In this document: one piece after another, positions 5,410 to 9,262 of the stretch
Numbering within the stretch: position 1 is the stretch's first letter
Layout of the letters: the number at the start of each line of letters is the position of its first letter
From: Clostridia bacterium
GTDB lineage: Bacteria; Bacillota; Clostridia; TANB77; UBA1234
Direction of reading: 5' to 3'
Length of the DNA: 9,262 bases
Assembly (NCBI GenBank): GCA_900753135.1
Contig: CAADXZ010000146.1
Coordinates: 1 to 9,262, forward strand
Program-made: the position numbers and the translations under genes
The notes under the pieces: generated by a model
Database searches by the model: none
What the model saw: only the letters and a program-made list of their open reading frames with translations
Told to the model about the DNA's origin: nothing

Positions 5410-6840
5410 TTAATATTGTATACCCCAAACAACCATTGTCTTTGCTGGTTTTCCACAACAAACACAAGTATCAGATATATGTTCTTGTTCTTCATCAAAA
5501 GGAATACATCTAGATTTTGTTCCTCTAATTTCTTTAATCTTTAATTCACAAGCTTCATCTCCGCACCACATAGCCTTTACAAAGCCTGGTTGAGTTGTCA
5601 TGATTTTTTCCATTTCTTCCATATTTTTTGCTGTGAATGTAAGTTCATCTCTTCTCTTTGTTGCTGTTTCAAGCAAGTTATTTTGAATGTTTTCCATTAG
5701 ATCTTCAACATATTCTCTTATGTTTTCATCTAATGAAACTGTCATTTTCTCTCTAGTGTCACGTCTTGCTATAACAACTTGATTTTGTTCCAAATCTTTA
5801 GGACCAACCTCAATTCTTACTGGAATACCGTTTGTTTCATGTTCTGCGAATTTGAATCCAGGTGATTTTTCGCTTCTATCAACAAAAGCATTAATACCAG
5901 CATCTTGCAAGTCCAATAATATTTCATCGGCCTTACGCATAACATTTTCATCTGTTCCTATAGGAACGATTACAACTTGTCTTGGAGCAATCTTTGGTGG
6001 AAGTACAAGACCATTATCATCACTATGAACCATAATTAACGCACCAATCATTCTTGTTGAAACTCCCCAAGATGTTTGATAAACGTTTTCAAGTTCATTG
6101 TTTCTATTACTGAAAGTAATTCCAAATGGTTTACTAAATTTTTGTCCAAAATAGTGGCTTGTTCCACTTTGAAGTGATACTCCGTTATACATCAAAGCTT
6201 CCACTGTATATGTGTATTCAGCTCCAGCAAACTTTTCTTTTTCAGTCTTTTTACCAACTATAACTGGTATTGCTAAATAGTCATTAAAGAACTTCTTATA
6301 GACCATCAACATTCTTAATGTTTCTTCTTCCGCTTCTTTAGCTGTTTCGTGAATTGTGTGTCCTTCTTGCCATAAAAATTCTCTAGATCTTAAGAAAGGT
6401 CTTGTTTCCTTTTCCCATCTAACAACATTAACCCATTGGTTATATAGCTTTGGCAAATCTCTATATGATTTAACTGTATTTGCATAATATTCACTAAATA
6501 ATGTTTCAGAAGTGGGTCTTACGCATAGTCTTTCTTCTAATTCGTTTTTTCCGCCCATTGTAACCCAAGCAACTTCTGGTGCAAATCCTTCAACATGTTC
6601 AGCTTCTTTATTTAGCAAAGATTCTGAAATAAATATTGGCATATTTACATTTTGATGTCCTGTTTCTTTAAACATGACATCCATAACCTTTTGAATATTT
6701 TCCCAGATTGCATATCCATTCGGCTCAAGTATCACACATCCTTTAATTCCTGAATATGTAGCAAGTCTTGCAGCTTTAACTACATCATCATACCATCTTG
6801 CAAAATCCTCATTTCGTGGTGTGATTGCCTTATTTTTCAT
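5410..6840 (-). CDS. proS: Prolyl-tRNA synthetase, archaeal/eukaryotic type
   Basis: A 476-residue class IIa synthetase that attaches proline to tRNA(Pro) in the cytosol. Visible features are motif 1 around NVNMPIFI (64-71, Pro68), the TXE-type loop RPTSE (108-112), motif 2 (VVRWEKETRPFLRSREFLWQEGH, split near 139-161) and motif 3 (RMIGALIMVHSDDNGLVLPP, 263-282). The anticodon-binding domain is at about 285-385. A C-terminal zinc-site domain has Cys426, Cys431, Cys459 and Cys462 and ends in Tyr476, as in the Thermus/archaeal enzymes. There is no INS editing insertion, so this is the shorter type, not the ~570-residue E. coli-like form. The frame is open to a GTG at 6879, but AGGAGGG 6 nt before the ATG at 6840 and the usual N-terminus favour the ATG. 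The gene has its own promoter at 6894-6922 and a leader of about 45 nt without a T-box. Confidence 0.96.
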   Translation of the reverse strand: MKNKAITPRNEDFARWYDDVVKAARLATYSGIKGCVILEPNGYAIWENIQKVMDVMFKETGHQNVNMPIFISESLLNKEAEHVEGFAPEVAWVTMGGKNELEERLCVRPTSETLFSEYYANTVKSYRDLPKLYNQWVNVVRWEKETRPFLRSREFLWQEGHTIHETAKEAEEETLRMLMVYKKFFNDYLAIPVIVGKKTEKEKFAGAEYTYTVEALMYNGVSLQSGTSHYFGQKFSKPFGITFSNRNNELENVYQTSWGVSTRMIGALIMVHSDDNGLVLPPKIAPRQVVIVPIGTDENVMRKADEILLDLQDAGINAFVDRSEKSPGFKFAEHETNGIPVRIEVGPKDLEQNQVVIARRDTREKMTVSLDENIREYVEDLMENIQNNLLETATKRRDELTFTAKNMEEMEKIMTTQPGFVKAMWCGDEACELKIKEIRGTKSRCIPFDEEQEHISDTCVCCGKPAKTMVVWGIQY

Positions 6841-6846
6841 ATTATT

Positions 6847-6853
6847 CCCTCCT
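6847..6853 (-). promoter_or_regulatory. Ribosome binding site fixing the proS start
   Basis: AGGAGGG ends 6 nt before ATG 6840-6838. The upstream in-frame GTG at 6879 has no such site and falls about 8 nt into the predicted transcript, so it is unlikely to be used. Confidence 0.85.
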
Positions 6854-6877
6854 AAAACAATTTTTGCTATTTTTCTC

Positions 6878-6917
6878 ACATAGCACGTTTTTTATTATAC
6901 TACAAAACAAAGCACGT
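6878..6917 (-). repeat. Direct repeat flanking the proS -10 box (candidate operator)
   Basis: On the minus strand ACGTGCTTTGT (6917-6907) lies in the -35/-10 spacer and ACGTGCTATGT (6888-6878) lies at the transcription start. They match at 10/11 and are 29 bp apart. Placement on both sides of the -10 suggests a regulator site, but this is inference from position. Confidence 0.4.
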
Positions 6918-6922
6918 ATCAA
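6894..6922 (-). promoter_or_regulatory. Promoter of proS
   Basis: -35 TTGATA (6917-6922), 17-bp spacer and perfect -10 TATAAT (6894-6899), reading leftward. The start is expected near 6887. Confidence 0.85.
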
Positions 6923-7023
6923 TAGTAAGTTGCTCTCAACCCATGCCTAAAAAAACACATTAATAATCATGCCTTATTTTATCTTTCCAATATTTACTTG
7001 TATCTTTCTTCGATTTTTGTATG

Positions 7024-7029
7024 TATAAT
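7024..7029 (+). promoter_or_regulatory. Possible -10 box for the plus-strand small gene
   Basis: A perfect TATAAT lies 22 bp before the TTG start. No convincing -35 is found at 16-18 bp. The nearest TTG-containing hexamer (6998-7003) would need a 20-bp spacer. If used, the leader would be only about 15 nt, just long enough for the ribosome binding site. Confidence 0.35.
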
Positions 7030-7038
7030 TTTAATTAA

Positions 7039-7047
7039 GAGGTGATC
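7039..7047 (+). promoter_or_regulatory. Ribosome binding site fixing a TTG start for the small gene
   Basis: GAGGTGATC is a 9-nt match to the 16S 3' end. It contains the upstream in-frame GTG (7042), and the core is 8 nt from the TTG at 7051, so TTG is the better start. Confidence 0.8.
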
Positions 7048-7050
7048 GGT

Positions 7051-7329
7051 TTGAAAAATGTAATGGTTACTTTACTTGCAAAAAAACCTTGTGAACTTTC
7101 AAGATTCTTAAATAGTTATTTTAACACTCAAATAATAAGTGATGAGTGTTCATTTAAGTGGTCTTGCTTCTTTGAAAGGCCTGTTGATACAGTAAATTTA
7201 CTATCTACATTAGCAGATAATAATGAAGAATTTAATATAGATGCAATCGTATCAATAAGCAAAGATTCTATTATACATATAACGAATGAAAATATTGATG
7301 AACTCATTAAGGTATTTTTATGGATATGA
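7051..7329 (+). CDS. Small protein of unknown function (92 aa)
   Basis: The only plus-strand gene in the window. I do not recognise the family. The product begins MKNVMVTLLAKKPCEL and is predicted soluble, with no signal peptide or membrane helix. It looks like a small alpha/beta fold: a hydrophobic N-terminal strand, a Trp/Cys-containing middle (FKWSCFFERP, 35-44), a leucine-rich helix (about 46-56), a strand pair (DAIVSISKDSIIHI, 64-77) and a C-terminal amphipathic helix (NIDELIKVFLWI, 81-92). It contains three cysteines (14, 33, 39). The strong ribosome binding site and codon use like its neighbours support it being real. It diverges from proS, converges on gpsA, and its stop codon sits a few bases before repeat copy B. 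A TTG start is used; the ATG at 7063 is too far from the ribosome binding site. Confidence 0.7.
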   Translation: MKNVMVTLLAKKPCELSRFLNSYFNTQIISDECSFKWSCFFERPVDTVNLLSTLADNNEEFNIDAIVSISKDSIIHITNENIDELIKVFLWI

Positions 7330-7331
7330 TG

Positions 7332-7408
7332 ACAATAAAGATGGAATCTTCAAAATTTCATTTTTTCGACTCTCAAGATTTTGCAACTAAAAGGAAGAAA
7401 GTTTCCGT
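7332..7408. repeat. Dispersed two-hairpin repeat, copy B
   Basis: Diverged copy of the element at 3553-3632. It begins immediately after the stop codon of the small plus-strand gene and ends against the gpsA terminator. The core 7356-7400 matches copy A at 39/45. Hairpin 1 is kept: in the plus orientation two changes from copy A turn pairs into G·U (about 7344 and 7363), with one mismatch near the loop. Hairpin 2 is not kept as a good stem on either strand. The AAAGGAAGAAA segment is unchanged. If transcribed from the small gene, copy B would be its 3' UTR. Confidence 0.65.
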
Positions 7409-7410
7409 AC

Positions 7411-7446
7411 AAAAAAGCAGAAATTATAAATTTTCTGCTTTTTTTC
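7411..7446 (-). terminator. Bidirectional terminator overlapping the end of gpsA
   Basis: A 13-bp perfect stem (7411-7423 with 7432-7444) has an 8-nt loop containing the gpsA stop codon. It has A/T runs on both sides, so it gives a U-tail on either strand. It can end gpsA from the right and the small plus-strand gene from the left. Confidence 0.9.
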
Positions 7447-8419
7447 CTCTATTCATCAAATTAGCTGTAGCTTCTTTTGGTGTTTTGCCATTATGAATTA
7501 TATCATACATTTCATCTATTATTGGTGTGCTAACGCTATGTTTACGAGCTAAACTGTATGCTCCGTCAACAGCATATATGCCTTCAACAACCATGCCGAC
7601 TTCCTTTACAGCATCTTCTACTTTTTTCCCCTGTCCTATTAATATACCGCATCTTCTGTTTCTACTATGCATACTAGAACAAGTCACAAATAAATCGCCA
7701 ACTCCTGTAAGCCCATAAAAGGTTTGTCTTTTTGCACCCGTTTCCACTCCAAGTCTTGCAATTTCTGCTATTCCACGAGTAATCAACGCAGCAACTGTGT
7801 TATCGCCATAACCTAATCCTGTTGCAATTCCACAAGCAAGTGCAATAATATTTTTTAAAGAGCCTCCCATTTCAACACCTTTTAAGTCATCATTTGTGTA
7901 CACTCTAAATTTTTCATTCATAAATACATCTTGCAACATTGAGGCAATTTCTTCGTTTTCGCCAGCAATTACAACAGCTGTAGGAATAAACTGTGATACT
8001 TCTTCAGCATGACTAGGACCAGATAATGCAGCAACTTTATTATCAGGCAAGATTTCTTTTATTACTTCTGTGTATAATTTTTCTGTTTCTTTTTCCATTC
8101 CTTTTGAACACAATACAAATACTTGTTCATTTGTAACAAAAGGTTTTATTTTATTTATTGTTTCCCTTATTGCACTTGACGGAGTAACTATTAATACAAT
8201 TTTAGTGTTCTGCAATGCACTAGCAAAGTCAGTATAACATTTTATATTATCTGGTATTTTCACTCCAGGTAGAAATTTGCATTCATGTTCAACATTAATC
8301 ATATCTGCTTCTTTTGGATTATATGACCACAATTTAACCTCATGTCCATTTTTATTAAGTAATAAAGCAAGAGCAACACCCCAGCTTCCACTACCTATTA
8401 CTGCAATTTTTTCACTCAT
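7424..8419 (-). CDS. gpsA: NAD(P)+-dependent glycerol-3-phosphate dehydrogenase
   Basis: A 331-residue cytosolic enzyme that reduces dihydroxyacetone phosphate to sn-glycerol-3-phosphate with NAD(P)H, supplying the backbone for phospholipids. An N-terminal Rossmann domain opens with the dinucleotide loop GSGSWG (9-14). KG at 106-107 and SGPSHAEEV (133-141) line the active site. Lys189 in GGSLKN is the expected catalytic lysine. GLTGVGDLFVTC (236-247) and HSRN (251-254) are GpsA signatures in the helical C-terminal domain. The length matches the family (330-340). ATG start with an AGGAGAAGG-type site upstream. The last codons (AAA AAA GCA GAA) form the 5' arm of the terminator. It lies downstream of plsY, whose enzyme uses the glycerol-3-phosphate made here. 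A terminator sits between them, and no clear separate promoter is seen. Confidence 0.97.
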   Translation of the reverse strand: MSEKIAVIGSGSWGVALALLLNKNGHEVKLWSYNPKEADMINVEHECKFLPGVKIPDNIKCYTDFASALQNTKIVLIVTPSSAIRETINKIKPFVTNEQVFVLCSKGMEKETEKLYTEVIKEILPDNKVAALSGPSHAEEVSQFIPTAVVIAGENEEIASMLQDVFMNEKFRVYTNDDLKGVEMGGSLKNIIALACGIATGLGYGDNTVAALITRGIAEIARLGVETGAKRQTFYGLTGVGDLFVTCSSMHSRNRRCGILIGQGKKVEDAVKEVGMVVEGIYAVDGAYSLARKHSVSTPIIDEMYDIIHNGKTPKEATANLMNRGKKAENL

Positions 8420-8458
8420 ATTTAACCTTCTCCTTTTATAATGATATTTTTAGTGCTA

Positions 8459-8484
8459 CATAAAAAGAGGCTTATCGCCCCTTT
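8459..8484 (-). terminator. Small terminator between plsY and gpsA
   Basis: On the minus strand AAAGGGGC pairs with GCCTCTTT (8 bp, one G·U) around a GATAA loop, followed by TTTTTATG. The short stem and broken U-tract suggest partial termination, which would tune gpsA below plsY if they share a transcript. Confidence 0.7.
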
Positions 8485-8496
8485 CTAATATATTCA

Positions 8497-9210
8497 CTAT
8501 TTTTGTTCAGATGAGTTATCTGTATTTTTTGTTAAGTTTAATTTTTCAGCTGCTTTTTCTTTTTTAGTTTTCCACAATTTATTTTCAGTACCATTAAGCA
8601 ATCTTTCAATATTAGATCTATGTCTGTATATTGCAAGTGTACATACTAAAATTGCAAAGCATAAATATGGAATACCACTATATATTGGAAGTGCAGAGCC
8701 TATTGTAAGTACTAAAACTGGATAAAGAATCGCAGCAATTATTGAGCCTAATGAAACCATTCTTGATAATAATATTAATACTACACCAAAAATCAAACAA
8801 GTAACACCAATTGGCCATTCAATCATAAGAATTGCTCCCAAAGATGTTGCAATTCCTTTACCACCTTTAAATCCATAATATATAGGATAATTGTGACCAA
8901 GTATAGCTGCAAATGCAGAAATCATTATTGCCAATTCTCTTGCTAATTCTTGACTTGCCTCTGGAATGTTGCCCAAACTAATTAACCATTTTCCTAAAAG
9001 TATTGCAATAACAGCTTTCAGCATATCAAATATTAATACCAAAGCTGCTGGACCCTTTCCTAAGACTCTAAATGTGTTTGTCGTTCCGGCATTACCACTT
9101 CCTTTTTCTCTTATATCGCCCTTTCCCATCAATTTGCTTAAAATTATAGATAAATTAATACTTCCTATTAAATATCCAACCATAGCTATAACGATTAGTT
9201 GCCAAACCAT
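8497..9210 (-). CDS. plsY: Acyl-phosphate:glycerol-3-phosphate acyltransferase PlsY
   Basis: An integral membrane enzyme that transfers an acyl group from acyl-phosphate (made by PlsX) to the sn-1 position of glycerol-3-phosphate, giving lysophosphatidic acid. The three PlsY motifs are present: GSGNAGTTNTFR (37-48), GHNYPIYYGFKGGKGIAT (105-122) and RHRSNIERLLNGTE (196-209). Hydrophobic segments lie at about 3-23, 54-78, 93-106, 126-149, 152-172 and 180-195, the usual PlsY topology. At 237 residues it is longer than the usual ~200. The extra part is a charged, lysine-rich tail after motif 3 (about 212-237) with no recognisable domain. The ATG follows GGGAGG. The frame stays open beyond this to the window edge, but the ribosome binding site and family N-terminus select this ATG. 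Placed directly before gpsA, a common arrangement in clostridia. Confidence 0.97.
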   Translation of the reverse strand: MVWQLIVIAMVGYLIGSINLSIILSKLMGKGDIREKGSGNAGTTNTFRVLGKGPAALVLIFDMLKAVIAILLGKWLISLGNIPEASQELARELAIMISAFAAILGHNYPIYYGFKGGKGIATSLGAILMIEWPIGVTCLIFGVVLILLSRMVSLGSIIAAILYPVLVLTIGSALPIYSGIPYLCFAILVCTLAIYRHRSNIERLLNGTENKLWKTKKEKAAEKLNLTKNTDNSSEQK

Positions 9211-9233
9211 ACTTATTACCTCCCATATTCTAA

Positions 9234-9262
9234 TTATTTTTCTTTTAGTTTCTCTCTTACTA
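9234..9262 (-). CDS. Partial 3' end of an upstream gene, possibly der (GTPase Der/EngA)
   Basis: One minus-strand frame enters the window and reads VREKLKEK before a TAA at 9236-9234, 23 nt before the plsY start. A basic, REK-type ending is compatible with the C-terminus of the ribosome-assembly GTPase Der, which often precedes plsY-gpsA in clostridia. Only eight codons are visible, so the identity rests on gene order and is tentative. The other two frames either have several stops or run into plsY. Confidence 0.35.

Noticed and set aside
6841..6879. Thirteen-residue N-terminal extension of ProRS from GTG 6879
   Set aside because: The GTG falls at the very beginning of the predicted mRNA and has no ribosome binding site; AGGAGGG precedes the ATG at 6840.
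6943..6980. ATGCCT...ATGCCT repeats and AT-rich inverted segments in the proS/small-gene gap as a terminator
   Set aside because: The CATGCCT copies are direct, not inverted, and no stable stem with a U-tract forms on either strand.
9211..9262. Extension of the PlsY frame to the window edge
   Set aside because: It is open only by chance. GGGAGG precedes the ATG at 9210, and the residues upstream do not resemble a PlsY N-terminus.

Overview
The window is AT-rich DNA with strong AGGAGG-type ribosome binding sites, TTGACA/TATAAT-type promoters, U-tailed terminators and a T-box leader. Together these point to a low-GC Firmicute, most likely a member of the Clostridia. A GatCAB-style, archaeal-type AspRS and a ProRS lacking the INS editing domain, sitting side by side, fit the same assignment. 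All genes but one lie on the minus strand, so the window reads functionally from right (9262) to left (1).

Reading along the minus strand, the window opens with what may be the last codons of an upstream gene (9262-9234). Next come plsY (acyl-phosphate:glycerol-3-phosphate acyltransferase) and gpsA (glycerol-3-phosphate dehydrogenase), which are successive steps in making lysophosphatidic acid from DHAP. A small terminator separates the two, and a bidirectional terminator overlaps the end of gpsA. A 92-codon gene of unknown function (7051-7329) is the only plus-strand gene. It faces gpsA and diverges from proS. Then come proS and aspS, two aminoacyl-tRNA synthetases. proS has its own consensus promoter. 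aspS has its own promoter plus a full T-box riboswitch whose specifier reads GAC (Asp) and whose acceptor-pairing base fits a G73 tRNA.

The 369-bp gap 3423-3791 holds the aspS terminator, a 12-bp inverted repeat, one copy of a two-hairpin repeat (copy A), and the promoter and leader of the next operon. That operon encodes a three-gene ABC exporter of unknown substrate (ATPase plus two ABC-2 permeases, COG4586/COG4587/COG3694 type). It ends in a terminator whose T-tract also carries the -35 region of the promoter for the last gene, a cytosolic SGNH/GDSL hydrolase.

Most of the window is ordinary housekeeping DNA. The most unusual signal is a diverged repeat of about 60-75 bp, present once between aspS and the ABC operon (copy A) and once just after the plus-strand small gene (copy B). 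Its 45-bp core is 39/45 identical between copies, it can fold into one or two hairpins, and I do not recognise it as a known RNA or mobile element. Other points worth a look are a duplicated antiterminator strand in the aspS leader, operator-like palindromes or direct repeats at three promoters, and three genes whose longest open frame starts upstream of the better-supported start.
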